A stretch of 64,000 nucleotides of DNA from VRUE01 sp963695835 (GTDB lineage: Bacteria > Actinomycetota > Thermoleophilia > Solirubrobacterales > 70-9). The notes below the pieces were generated by a model. It was not told where the DNA came from. It searched no databases and saw only the letters and a list, made by a program, of their open reading frames with translations. Shown here piece by piece: positions 8,923 through 17,487 of this stretch (the first letter of the stretch is position 1; each line of letters starts with the position of its first letter). The stretch lies in NCBI GenBank assembly GCA_963695835.1, contig CAVOHR010000001.1, positions 930,001-994,000 on the forward strand, in the 5' to 3' direction. The position numbers and the translations under genes were made by a program.

Positions 8923-11283
8923 ATGAGGACTGGGTTGCTGGCCGGGGCGGCCAGCACCGGGCTTGCGGCGGCCGGCGCGGCGGCGCTCTGGCACTTCCTC
9001 GCCCGGCGGCCGCTGCCCAAGCAGGCCGGCACGATCGAGCTGCCCGGGCTGGAAGGGGCGGTGCGGGTGCGGCGCGACCGCTGGGGGGTGCCGCACATCG
9101 AGGCCGAGCATCCGGCCGACCTCTGGTTCGCCGAGGGCTTCTGCCACGCGCAGGACCGGCTCTGGCAGATGGACTTCTACCGCCGCGTGGTCTGCGGCCG
9201 CGTCTCCGAGTTCGCCGGCGAGGAGGGGCTTCCGGTCGACCGGCTGATGCGGACGCTGGGGATGCGGCGCACGGCGCTGCGCGAGGAGGAGGCGCTCGAT
9301 CCCGAGCTGCGGGCGCTGCTGGAGCGCTTCTGCGAGGGGGTCAACGCCGCCGCGGCGAGCGCCCGGGCGCGTCCGTTCGAGATGCAGCTGCTGCGGCTCG
9401 AGTTCGAGCCCTGGCGCCCGGCCGACATCCTCGGGCTCGGCAAGCTGCTCGCCTTCGGCCTCTCGACCAACTGGGAGAAGGAGCTGCTGCGCGCCGACAT
9501 GACCCGCGCCCTCGGCCCGGAGCTGGCCGCGAAGCTCGACCCCGGCTACCCGGCGGACAACCCGGTCGTCACCCGGGAAGCGTGGTCCGGGGACGGGCTG
9601 GCGCTGGCCGAGCAGATCGACGCGGTGCGCCGTGCGGTCGGCATGGCCGCCGAGGCGAGCGGCTCCAACAACTGGGCGGTCAGCGGCGCCCTCAGCGCGA
9701 CCGGCTCGCCGCTGGTCGCCGGCGACCCCCACCTGCCGCCGAGCATGCCGGGCATCTGGTACCAGGTCGGGCTCACGCTCGGCGACCGCTTCGTCCGCGG
9801 CGCCTCGCTGCCCGGCATGCCGGGCGTATACATGGGCCAGAACAACGACGTCTGCTGGACCTTCACCAACGTGATGGCCGACGTCCAGGACCTCTTCGTC
9901 GAGCGGATCGAGGGCGATCGCTACCTGTTCGAGGGCGAGTGGCGCCCGCTCGAGCTCCTCCACGAGGAGATCGCGGTCAAGGGCCGCGACGCGCCCGAGT
10001 CGCTCGACGTCCGCCTCACCCACCACGGTCCGATCGTCAACGAGGCGCTCGGCGCCGACGAAGCCGAGCCGCTCGCCCTGCGCTGGACCACGCTCGACAG
10101 CCCGACCGCCTTCAGGGGGATGTTCGAGCTGCACGAGATCGGCTCCGGGCCGGAGCTGGTCGCCAAGCTCGAGGGCCACACCTCGCCCGCCTCGAACCTC
10201 GTCTGGGGCGACCGCCACGGCTCGATCGGCTACAAGCTGATCGGCCGCCTGCCGCTGCGCCGCGGCGGCTGCCCCGACCTGCCGAAGCCGGGCTGGGACG
10301 GCGAGTTCGAGTGGGAGGGGGAGATCCCCTACGACGAGCTGCCGGAGAGAGTCGACCCGGAGAGCGGCTTCCTCGTCACCGCCAACAACCGGATCGTCGG
10401 CGACGACTACCCGCACCACATCACCAGCGAATGGCTCGACGGCTTCCGGGCGCAACGGATCGAGCAGCTGCTGCGGGCGAGCGACGAGCACGATGTCGAG
10501 GGCTTCGAGGCGATGCAGTCCGACAACCTCTCGATTCCAGGTCTGGAGGCGGCGCGGCGGCTGGGCCGGCTCAGTCCCGGGCGGCAGCGCGAGACGAGCG
10601 CGGTCGAGCGGCTGCGGAGCTGGGACGGGCGGCTCGACCCGGACTCGATCGCCGGCACGATCTACCAGGCCTTCCTGCTGCGTCTCGCCCGCGAGGTGGC
10701 GCGCGCGGCGATCGGCGACCGCGACCTCTGCGAGCGCTGGCTCGACCGCGCCGACAACGGCTTCATGCCGCACGTCACCTCGCCCTGGCGCTGGCACTCG
10801 CACCTGATGAAGCTCTGGGAGGAGGGCGACGAGGAGCTGATCGGCCGGCCCTGGGACGAGCTGGCGATCGAGGCGCTGGCCGGGGCGCTCGACGACCTGA
10901 CCGAGCGCTTCGGCCCCGACCCCGAGGCCTGGCGCTGGGGCCACGTGCACGAGATGGAGTTCCCGCACCCGCTCGGCGAAGCGAACCCGCTGCTGCACCG
11001 CCTGCTCAACCGCAGCCTGCGCGCCGGCGGCGCCCAGGAGACGGTCAGCCAGATCGCCTACGACCCCAACGACCCCTACAAGGCCGTCTGGGCGCCGAGC
11101 TGGCGGATGGTCGCCGACCCGACCGACCCGGAGCGCTCGCGCTGGCAGATGTTCACCGGCCAGTCGGGCCACCCCGCCAGCCCGCACTACGACGACCTCC
11201 AGGCGGACTGGCTCGAGGGCCGCACGCAGCCGATGGCCGGCGAGGGGCCGTGGAGCGAGCTGACACTCGATCCGCGTACCTGA
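8923..11283 (+). CDS. Penicillin acylase family Ntn-hydrolase, exported
   Basis: A 786-residue member of the penicillin acylase / acyl-homoserine-lactone acylase family. These enzymes hydrolyse amide bonds in acylated substrates after autocatalytic cleavage into two chains. The predicted N-terminal nucleophile is S248 in ASGSNNWAVSG, and the alpha-chain region carries DRWGVPHIEAE and FAEGFCHAQDRLWQMDFYRR. The first 25 residues (MRTGLLAGAASTG onward) form a hydrophobic export signal or anchor. The ATG at 8923 has a good ribosome site (GGAAGGGG), better than the GTG at 8896. Substrate (antibiotic, quorum signal or peptide) cannot be inferred. Confidence 0.88.
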   Translation: MRTGLLAGAASTGLAAAGAAALWHFLARRPLPKQAGTIELPGLEGAVRVRRDRWGVPHIEAEHPADLWFAEGFCHAQDRLWQMDFYRRVVCGRVSEFAGEEGLPVDRLMRTLGMRRTALREEEALDPELRALLERFCEGVNAAAASARARPFEMQLLRLEFEPWRPADILGLGKLLAFGLSTNWEKELLRADMTRALGPELAAKLDPGYPADNPVVTREAWSGDGLALAEQIDAVRRAVGMAAEASGSNNWAVSGALSATGSPLVAGDPHLPPSMPGIWYQVGLTLGDRFVRGASLPGMPGVYMGQNNDVCWTFTNVMADVQDLFVERIEGDRYLFEGEWRPLELLHEEIAVKGRDAPESLDVRLTHHGPIVNEALGADEAEPLALRWTTLDSPTAFRGMFELHEIGSGPELVAKLEGHTSPASNLVWGDRHGSIGYKLIGRLPLRRGGCPDLPKPGWDGEFEWEGEIPYDELPERVDPESGFLVTANNRIVGDDYPHHITSEWLDGFRAQRIEQLLRASDEHDVEGFEAMQSDNLSIPGLEAARRLGRLSPGRQRETSAVERLRSWDGRLDPDSIAGTIYQAFLLRLAREVARAAIGDRDLCERWLDRADNGFMPHVTSPWRWHSHLMKLWEEGDEELIGRPWDELAIEALAGALDDLTERFGPDPEAWRWGHVHEMEFPHPLGEANPLLHRLLNRSLRAGGAQETVSQIAYDPNDPYKAVWAPSWRMVADPTDPERSRWQMFTGQSGHPASPHYDDLQADWLEGRTQPMAGEGPWSELTLDPRT

Positions 11284-11300
11284 CCGGCACAAAGCCGGCC

Positions 11301-11324
11301 GCACCAGCGCGCTGGTGCATTTTT
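11301..11324 (+). terminator. Intrinsic terminator after the acylase gene
   Basis: GCACCAG at 11301-11307 pairs with CTGGTGC at 11312-11318 around a CGCG loop, followed at once by ATTTTTG. The 18-base element is a perfect palindrome. Another small hairpin (CCGGC-ACAAA-GCCGG) precedes it. This is the clearest rho-independent terminator in the window. Confidence 0.8.
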
Positions 11325-11354
11325 GATTAAGGTACCGAAAAAGGTGTGGATCAT

Positions 11355-11376
11355 CGATCCGGCGTGCGCCGGATCG
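11355..11376. promoter_or_regulatory. 10-bp inverted repeat upstream of the SGNH gene
   Basis: CGATCCGGCG at 11355-11364 and CGCCGGATCG at 11367-11376 are exact reverse complements separated by two bases, ending 25 bases before the GTG start. The position suits an operator or a 5' leader hairpin. Confidence 0.5.
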
Positions 11377-11401
11377 GGTCGGGGTCTACGGGGGAGGCGA
11401 T

Positions 11402-13852
11402 GTGAGGTTCAGACTCGTTCTTGGTTTCAGCGTGTTGTGTGCGCTTGTCGCCGTCTGGACGGTGGGCGCTTCAACGGCCTCGGGATCGGCCGGGATCGGC
11501 GTCGGCACGCTGGCGATCTCCACCTCGACTTCTCCCGGACCTCATGCTTCCCCGAGGGCATCCGCGTCGGTCACCGGCGAGATCGATCCGGGAGCGATCA
11601 CCTTTGACGAGTATCCGCTCGATTCCACCATCACCGACCAGTATGCCGACCACGGCGTGGTCTTCACCAGCGACGTCTTCACCTCGATCGACAGAGCGGA
11701 CCCAACCGCGCCGGTGCTGTCCGGCACGCCCCAGTTCTTCGGCGACATCGACGCCAAGTTCACCGTTCCCGGTTCGACGACTCCGACGACCGTGGACGGA
11801 TTCTCGCTCGACGTCGGCTACATCAACAACCGCGACTCAGTTGAAATTCAGTACTTCGACGCGGCTGGTTCTTTGGTTGGCTCCACCAGAGCACAGTCTT
11901 ACGGCATAAACCACATCGAAATCCCCTATCGGGGTGTCGCCAGCTTCACCGTGAAGGCGGTCAGCACTGAGATCGCCGGTTTCGCGATCGACAACCTCGT
12001 GGTGCGCCGAGCCGCCGTCGGCGAGCAGCCGCTGCGCATGGCCGAGCTCGGCGATTCCTACAGCTCCGGCGAGGGTCTGCTGCCGGAGAAGGGCCTGCAC
12101 TACGACTGCGGCACCGACCTGCATAGCGACTGGTATCGGGAGGGGACGACGCACCTTGCCTTCTCTCCTATCTGGGAAGAGGGCAATTGCCAAACGGCTA
12201 CCGGCTCTCAGCAGCCTCCCGCCGATCTCGCGGGTCGCCGCCGGGTGCACTACGAAAACCTCTGCCACCGCGATGGTCGCGCCTATCCGAACCAGATCCG
12301 CGAGCGCCTCGGCGTCCTTGGGATCAACAGCATCTTCGTTGCCTGTAGCGGCGCCGAGACCAAGAACGTCGGAGCGGGCGTGGGACCGCAGGCGCAGTAC
12401 CCGGACTCTCCGGCGGGGGTCCACGGAGGAGAGCCGCAGCTCGAAACGGTGCAGAACTTCGCGGCCACGGGCGGTCCCCCCGAACTGATCACGATCGGGA
12501 TCGGCGGCAACGATGCCGGATTCGGGAAGATCGTCGAAAAGTGCATCGTCGGAAACTGCGCCGACCCAGACTTCGTCAGCCGCACGATCTCGACGATCAA
12601 CGGGACGATGTTCAACAATGTGCGGACGACGCTAAAGACCCTGCGCGCGGACTTCCCCGCATCGACGATCGTCACCTTCGGCTACCCCAGCGTGATCGAC
12701 GACCCAGGCCACTGGTGCAAGGGCTTCCTGACGATCGGCGCCGACGAGCGGAGCTGGCTCAAGTACTCGGTCCTGCCCACGGTCAACGATGCGATAAAGG
12801 ACGCCGCGGCGGACGCCGGCGTGGTGTTCGCCGACATCGCGCCGGCCACGGCGGGGCACGGGGTCTGCAGCCCCGACGAGTGGGTCAATGGCGCGCGTCT
12901 CGGAGACGACTCCTGGTTCGGCAAGGGGAAAGAGTCATTCCATCCCAATCAGAAGGGGCACGACGCCATCGCCACCTACTTCGTCGACCACTACACCGAC
13001 GGGGCCGGGCACCTGCTGGTGAAGAACCCCGACCCGGCACCTCCGATCAGGCCGGATACCGGAGAGGAGATCCGACTCGGCAGCCTCGATGCCGGCGCGG
13101 CGGAGAAGTGCGGCGCGGACTGCCTGCAGCCGGCGGCCTGCGTCCAGACCTGCTCGATTCACGTGCATGGCGACGGCTACGCTCCCGGGGTGGCGATGGC
13201 GGCGGTCCTGCAGTCGAGCCCGGTTTCGCTCGGCCAGGTCGTCACCGATCCGGCGGGGGCCGTCGACGTGTGGTTCCGGCTCCCGCGCAAGATCGAGCCG
13301 GGACTGCATTCGGTGATCCTCGACGGCGTTGCCCCCGACGGCACCAGTCAAGAGGGAATCCAGATATTCCGCGTCTTCGCCCGCGTCTCCTCGAACATCG
13401 CGGCGAGGTTCGGGAGGGCCGGCCAGCGGGGCACGCGAGTGCGGAGGCTCAGCGTCAGGCACGTCGCTTCCGGGACCCGCGTCGACGTCGTCTGCGGCAA
13501 GGGCATCAAGGGCGTGGCGAAGGCGCTGGCGGGCGGCCACGTCAAGCACCGCGGCGGCTGCCCGTTCGCCCACCGCGCATTTCACACGGGTGGAAGAAAG
13601 GGCGCCCATCACTCCGCCACGCAGCGCCGGTCGAAGGGGAAAAAGGCGCACGGACATCCCAGGCGGCGCCGGTCGCTGGCCTTGGCGCGCTACTTCAAGC
13701 GGCCGCTGGCGCCGGGCACGGTGATCCGCGTCGTCGTCACCCACCACGGTCGCACGGGCAAGGCTCTGGACGCCAGGATGCGCGCAGGACGCGCGCCGAA
13801 GCTGGCACGGAGCTGCGTGGCGCCGAGCTTGAGGAGGCCCGGCGGCTGTTGA
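11402..13852 (+). CDS. Secreted SGNH/GDSL hydrolase with extra N- and C-terminal domains
   Basis: An 816-residue secreted protein. Signal peptide about residues 1-30 (FRLVLGFSVLCALVAVWTV). Residues about 60-200 form a beta-rich domain (ITFDEYPLDSTITDQY, with FDAAGSLVGS). The SGNH hydrolase domain (about 210-530) has block I GDSYSSGEG with catalytic S219, block III GIGGNDAGFG, and block V FHPNQKGHDA with H514. The C-terminal 280 residues include a Cys-rich beta region (CGADCLQPAACVQTC) and a basic Arg/Lys/His-rich tail. The family includes secreted lipases and carbohydrate esterases. The GTG at 11402 follows GGGGGAGGCGAT, a strong ribosome site. Confidence 0.85.
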   Translation: MRFRLVLGFSVLCALVAVWTVGASTASGSAGIGVGTLAISTSTSPGPHASPRASASVTGEIDPGAITFDEYPLDSTITDQYADHGVVFTSDVFTSIDRADPTAPVLSGTPQFFGDIDAKFTVPGSTTPTTVDGFSLDVGYINNRDSVEIQYFDAAGSLVGSTRAQSYGINHIEIPYRGVASFTVKAVSTEIAGFAIDNLVVRRAAVGEQPLRMAELGDSYSSGEGLLPEKGLHYDCGTDLHSDWYREGTTHLAFSPIWEEGNCQTATGSQQPPADLAGRRRVHYENLCHRDGRAYPNQIRERLGVLGINSIFVACSGAETKNVGAGVGPQAQYPDSPAGVHGGEPQLETVQNFAATGGPPELITIGIGGNDAGFGKIVEKCIVGNCADPDFVSRTISTINGTMFNNVRTTLKTLRADFPASTIVTFGYPSVIDDPGHWCKGFLTIGADERSWLKYSVLPTVNDAIKDAAADAGVVFADIAPATAGHGVCSPDEWVNGARLGDDSWFGKGKESFHPNQKGHDAIATYFVDHYTDGAGHLLVKNPDPAPPIRPDTGEEIRLGSLDAGAAEKCGADCLQPAACVQTCSIHVHGDGYAPGVAMAAVLQSSPVSLGQVVTDPAGAVDVWFRLPRKIEPGLHSVILDGVAPDGTSQEGIQIFRVFARVSSNIAARFGRAGQRGTRVRRLSVRHVASGTRVDVVCGKGIKGVAKALAGGHVKHRGGCPFAHRAFHTGGRKGAHHSATQRRSKGKKAHGHPRRRRSLALARYFKRPLAPGTVIRVVVTHHGRTGKALDARMRAGRAPKLARSCVAPSLRRPGGC

Positions 13853-13912
13853 GCCGTCGCTGCACCAAGCCTCCCAAGATTGTTGGAGATCCGGCTTGCC
13901 GCTACTCCGCTG

Positions 13913-15742
13913 ATGAGAATGGGTTGCATGCGTATGGCCGTTTCGAGCGGAGCGTGGGCTCGCGCCTGGAAGTCACCGCCGAAGGTAGCCCTGGCGGTGC
14001 TGGCGCTGTCCCTCGCATGGCAGGGGTCCGCAGGGGCGGCCGATTCCCTGGCGCAATCCGGGGGCAGGATCGTTCACTTCCGCGGCGAGACGGTGCGCAT
14101 CCCGGCTTCCTGGCCGGTGATCCGCCTCGATGCCAACCCGCATGCCTGCGTGCGGCTCGACCGCCGCGCCGTCTTCCTGGGCCGGCCGGGCGCGAGCCAG
14201 CGCTGCCCCGCGGGCGCGATCGGGCGGCGGCGGGCGATCCTCGTCGATCCGGGGGCGCGTGCCCGCGCCGCGCGTGAGCGGGCTCGCGCAAGCCGCGTCC
14301 CGCCCGCCCACCTCTCCGCCGCCTCGGCCTTCGCCGGACTCGGCTTCGACGCCTGCGCGACCCCATCGCGGCGCGAAATGTCGGCCTGGGGCGACTCGCC
14401 CTACCGGGCGATCGGGGTTTACGTCGGCGGCACGAACCGCGGCTGCTCGCAGCCCAACCTGACCGCGAGCTGGGTCGCCGAGCAGGTCGCCGCCGGCTGG
14501 CACCTGATCCCGACCTACGTCGGCCTGCAGGCGCCGACCAGCAGCTGCGGCTCGTGCGCGATGCTGAGCGCCGCCGCCGCGACCTCGCAGGGAACCGCCG
14601 AGGCGAACGACGCGGTCGAACAGGCGCGCGCGGTGGCGATCGGCCCCGGCAGCCCGATCTACTTCGACATGGAGAGCTACTCGCCGGGCGGCTCCGCCAG
14701 CGGCGCGACGCTGGCCTTCCTCGCCGCCTGGACCAGCCGCCTGCACGCGCTCGGCTACCAGTCCGGCGTCTACAGCAGCGGCGGCTCGGGCGTCGCCGAC
14801 CTCGTCGCGCGGATCGGCAGCGGCTACCTCGAGCCCGACGACATCTGGGTCGCCAACTGGAACGGCCGCTCCGGTTCCTCCGACCCCTACCTGCCGGCGA
14901 GCGCCTGGCCCGGGCATCGGATCCGCCAGTACCGCGGCGGCCACGACGAGACCTACGGGGGCGTCACGATCAACGTCGACAACGACTACGTCGAAGGCGA
15001 CACCGCCGGGACGGCGGCGCCCGGCGGCGAAGACCCGCGAGGGCGCCTCGACTCGGCCGTCTCGAACCTGCCCGGGCAGGTGACGATCTCCGGCTGGGCC
15101 TTCGACCCCGATGCGCCGACCCAGCCGCTGGCGATCCGCGCCCAACTCGGCGGCAAGTCGGGCAGTGGCGGTTCCGCGGCCTACGAGCTCGGCCCGGTCG
15201 CGGTGCAGGCGCGTCCCGACATCGCTCTCGCCCACCGCACGGCGGGGCCCGAACACGGCTTCGGCATCACCTTCCCGGTCGCGGCGAGCGGCCGCCAGCG
15301 GGTCTGCGTGTACGCCGTCAACGTCGGCGCCGGGGCCGATCGCTCGCTGGGCTGCAGGACTTTCGGGATCCAGGTTCCGATCGTCGTCTCCCACATCAGG
15401 CTGACCCGGAAGGCGATCTGGGTCAACGTCAGCTGCCAGTGGCCGGCCGGGACGAGCTGCCCGGGCCACATCGTGCTGCGCAGCCGGGTGCGCGTGAGGC
15501 ATGTGGTGCGACAGGGGCGCAGGCGCATGGTCAGGTTCAAGACGATCCGCGCGCGGCTCGCCGGACGCGCCTTCGCGCTGACCGGAGGCGGCTCGCACGC
15601 CTTCTCCGTCCACCTGAGCAGGCGGGGCCGGTTGCTCACCCGCGGCGCCACGGAACTGAGGACCCGGCTGCTCGTCGCGATCCCCGGCGGCCACAGGGAC
15701 CGCGCGCTTACCCTGACGCCCGGGCGCGGCTTGCCGCGCTGA
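13913..15742 (+). CDS. Secreted DUF1906 glycoside-hydrolase-like protein
   Basis: About 609 residues with an N-terminal signal (VALAVLALSLAWQGSAGAA) and a central DUF1906 domain (about residues 145-365), the TIM-barrel family typified by Rv2525c of mycobacteria. Visible marks are GFDACATPSRREM, YRAIGVYVGG, HLIPTYVGLQ and the acidic strand IYFDMESYSPGG, then DIWVANWNG and IRQYRGGHDE. Such proteins are related to GH25 muramidases and are suspected cell-wall enzymes, but catalysis is unproven. Residues about 370-500 form an extra beta domain. Several ATG codons (13913, 13919, 13928, 13934) could start the gene. The gene follows the SGNH gene by 60 bases. Confidence 0.78.
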   Translation: MRMGCMRMAVSSGAWARAWKSPPKVALAVLALSLAWQGSAGAADSLAQSGGRIVHFRGETVRIPASWPVIRLDANPHACVRLDRRAVFLGRPGASQRCPAGAIGRRRAILVDPGARARAARERARASRVPPAHLSAASAFAGLGFDACATPSRREMSAWGDSPYRAIGVYVGGTNRGCSQPNLTASWVAEQVAAGWHLIPTYVGLQAPTSSCGSCAMLSAAAATSQGTAEANDAVEQARAVAIGPGSPIYFDMESYSPGGSASGATLAFLAAWTSRLHALGYQSGVYSSGGSGVADLVARIGSGYLEPDDIWVANWNGRSGSSDPYLPASAWPGHRIRQYRGGHDETYGGVTINVDNDYVEGDTAGTAAPGGEDPRGRLDSAVSNLPGQVTISGWAFDPDAPTQPLAIRAQLGGKSGSGGSAAYELGPVAVQARPDIALAHRTAGPEHGFGITFPVAASGRQRVCVYAVNVGAGADRSLGCRTFGIQVPIVVSHIRLTRKAIWVNVSCQWPAGTSCPGHIVLRSRVRVRHVVRQGRRRMVRFKTIRARLAGRAFALTGGGSHAFSVHLSRRGRLLTRGATELRTRLLVAIPGGHRDRALTLTPGRGLPR

Positions 15743-15743
15743 C
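15723..15743. repeat. 21-bp direct repeat, copy 1
   Basis: A 21-base segment centred on GCGGCTTGCCGCGC is repeated exactly at 15836-15856. The first copy holds the last codons and stop of the DUF1906 gene. The second copy holds the last codons of the convergent DJ-1 gene on the other strand. Confidence 0.7.
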
Positions 15744-15753
15744 GGGCAAGGTA

Positions 15754-15818
15754 GTGCCGGGCTTCTCGGCAGCAATGTGCCGATATTCTCGGCGGATACC
15801 TGCCGAAATATCCGGCAC
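15754..15818. terminator. Possible bidirectional terminator between convergent genes
   Basis: GTGCCGG at 15754-15760 can pair with CCGGCAC at 15812-15818, and within this TGCCGATATT can pair imperfectly with AATATCCGGCA. The structure lies between two convergent stop codons. There is no strong T-run. Confidence 0.4.
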
Positions 15819-15823
15819 CTCTA

Positions 15824-16459
15824 CTAGTAGTCGGCGGCGCGGCTTGCCGCGCTGACCAGCTCGACGATCTGCTTCGACGCCTTCTGCGGCGAGCCGGCGT
15901 CGTAGGGCGGCTGCGGGTCGTACTCGATCCCGAGCTGGATCGCCTGGGCGACCTCCGGCCCGACCTCGCGCCCGACCAGGTGCAGCGCCATGTCGATCCC
16001 GGCGGAGACCCCGGCGGCGGTGATCAGCTTGCCGTCCTCGACGTAGCGACCGCCGACCGGGTCGGCGCCGAGCGCGCCCAGCCGCTCGAGGAACAGCCAG
16101 TGCGAGGTGGCGCGCCTGCCGTCGAGCAGGCCCGCCGCGGCGAGCACGAGCGAGCCGGTGCAGACCGAGGTCGTCCATTTGCTCCGCTCGTCGACCGCGC
16201 GCAGCCAGCCGAGAATCGCCTCGTCCTCCATCGCCGTCTCGCTGCCTTCACCGCCCGGGACGAGGACGATGTCGGGCTCGGTCACCTCCTCCAGTGTGAA
16301 GTCGGCGCCGAGGCCGAGGGCGCCGCTGTCGGTGCGAACCTCTCCCTTGCGAAGGCCGACGAAGCGGACCTCCCAGCCGGGCACCGAGCGCAGCACCTCG
16401 TAGGGCCCGATCGCGTCGAGCGCGGTCAGCTTGTCGTAGAGGAGGATCGCGATCTGCAT
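15824..16459 (-). CDS. DJ-1/PfpI superfamily protein, isonitrile-hydratase-like
   Basis: A 211-residue single-domain protein of the DJ-1/PfpI (class I glutamine amidotransferase-like) superfamily. The nucleophile-elbow cysteine is C100 in SVCTGSLVLAAAGLL, followed by GRRATSHW, a sequence typical of the isonitrile hydratase (InhA)/ThiJ branch. The early glutamate (GPYEVL, about E21) is conserved. The ATG at 16459 is preferred over an extension to 16510. It is transcribed divergently from a GlxA-type regulator whose sensor domain has the same fold, 70 bases away, so the two probably share a substrate or signal. Confidence 0.85.
   Translation of the reverse strand: MQIAILLYDKLTALDAIGPYEVLRSVPGWEVRFVGLRKGEVRTDSGALGLGADFTLEEVTEPDIVLVPGGEGSETAMEDEAILGWLRAVDERSKWTTSVCTGSLVLAAAGLLDGRRATSHWLFLERLGALGADPVGGRYVEDGKLITAAGVSAGIDMALHLVGREVGPEVAQAIQLGIEYDPQPPYDAGSPQKASKQIVELVSAASRAADY
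15836..15856. repeat. 21-bp direct repeat, copy 2
   Basis: Exact copy of 15723-15743, lying inside the 3' end of the DJ-1/PfpI gene on the minus strand, where it is read as codons for the VSAASR region. Confidence 0.7.
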
Positions 16460-16529
16460 GGGTCGATGATCGCCGGCCGGCAGCCGCCCGTCGAGGGGCA
16501 GGAATGCCAATGTTCGCTAGTTTTCTGCC

Positions 16530-17474
16530 ATGCACCGTGTGGTCGCCCTCTGCCTCGACGGTGTCGTCGCCTTCGACCTCAGCGCACCGGCCCAGATCTT
16601 CACGGCTGCGGCGAAGCCCGGCGGCGAGCCGCTGTACGAGTTCGCGACCTGCTCGCCCGGTGGCTGCGCGGTGCGGACGACGACCGGTTTCGCCGTGGCG
16701 CCGCAGCACGATCTCGATGCCCTGGCGAGCGCCGACACGGTCGTCGTCCCCGGCTACTTCGCCGTCTTCGAGCCGCCCCCGAACGACGCTTCGGAGGCGC
16801 TCCGGGCTGCAGCCGCGCGCGGCGCGCGGGCGATCTCGGTCTGCACCGGCGCCTTCGCCCTCGCCCACGCCGGGCTGCTCAGCGGCCGCCGGGCGACGAC
16901 CCACTGGGCGTTCGCCGAGCAGCTCGAGGCCCGCTTCCCGGCGATCGAGGTCGACCCGGCGGCGCTCTATGTCGACGAAGGCGAGGCGATGACCTCGGCC
17001 GGCCTCAGCGCCGGCATCGACCTCTGCCTGCACGTCGTCCGCAAGGACTTCGGTGCCGCGGCCGGCGACCGGGTCGCCCGCCACATGGTCGCCCCGCCGC
17101 ACCGCGAAGGCGGCCAGGCGCAGTTCATCGCGCGGCCGCCGGCTCGTCTGGGCGGATCTCTGGAGGCGACCCGCGCCTGGGCGGCCGAACGCCTCGCCGA
17201 GCCGCTCGACGTCGCCGCGATGGCGCAGCACGCCGGGGTCAGCCCGCGCACCTTCGCCCGCCGCTTCCGCGCGGAGACCGGGACGACGCCGCTGCAGTGG
17301 CTGCTCTCGCGCCGCGTGCTCGAGGCGCGCCGCCTGCTCGAGGAGACCGACCTGCCGATCGACGCCGTCGCCTGGCGCGCCGGCTTCGCCGCCGGCGCCT
17401 CGCTGCGCGAGCACTTCCGCCGCGCGACCGGCACCACGCCGACCGCCTACCGCCGCACCTTCCAGCCGGCGTAG
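16530..17474 (+). CDS. GlxA-family AraC-type regulator with DJ-1-like sensor domain
   Basis: 314 residues. The N-terminal half (1-195) is a DJ-1/GATase1-like domain with C105 in SVCTGAFALAHAGLL and GRRATTHW. The C-terminal half (about 205-314) is an AraC/XylS DNA-binding domain with two helix-turn-helix motifs (VAAMAQHAGVSPRTFARRF and IDAVAWRAGFAAGASLREHF) and the PTAYRRTF end. GlxA/FtrA/ArgR-type regulators sense small metabolites through the DJ-1 domain. It is divergent to the DJ-1 enzyme gene and likely controls it through the 70-base gap. The ATG at 16530 fits the domain start. Confidence 0.88.
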   Translation: MHRVVALCLDGVVAFDLSAPAQIFTAAAKPGGEPLYEFATCSPGGCAVRTTTGFAVAPQHDLDALASADTVVVPGYFAVFEPPPNDASEALRAAAARGARAISVCTGAFALAHAGLLSGRRATTHWAFAEQLEARFPAIEVDPAALYVDEGEAMTSAGLSAGIDLCLHVVRKDFGAAAGDRVARHMVAPPHREGGQAQFIARPPARLGGSLEATRAWAAERLAEPLDVAAMAQHAGVSPRTFARRFRAETGTTPLQWLLSRRVLEARRLLEETDLPIDAVAWRAGFAAGASLREHFRRATGTTPTAYRRTFQPA

Positions 17475-17487
17475 GCGCAGCGGCCGC

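Noticed and set aside
8884..11304. A minus-strand open frame of 806 codons opposite the acylase gene
   Set aside because: Antisense shadow of the penicillin acylase gene with the same biased composition and no family match.
12541..14277. A plus-strand open frame of 578 codons across the SGNH gene
   Set aside because: It is a shifted frame of the SGNH and DUF1906 genes, rich in Arg and Gly, without domains.
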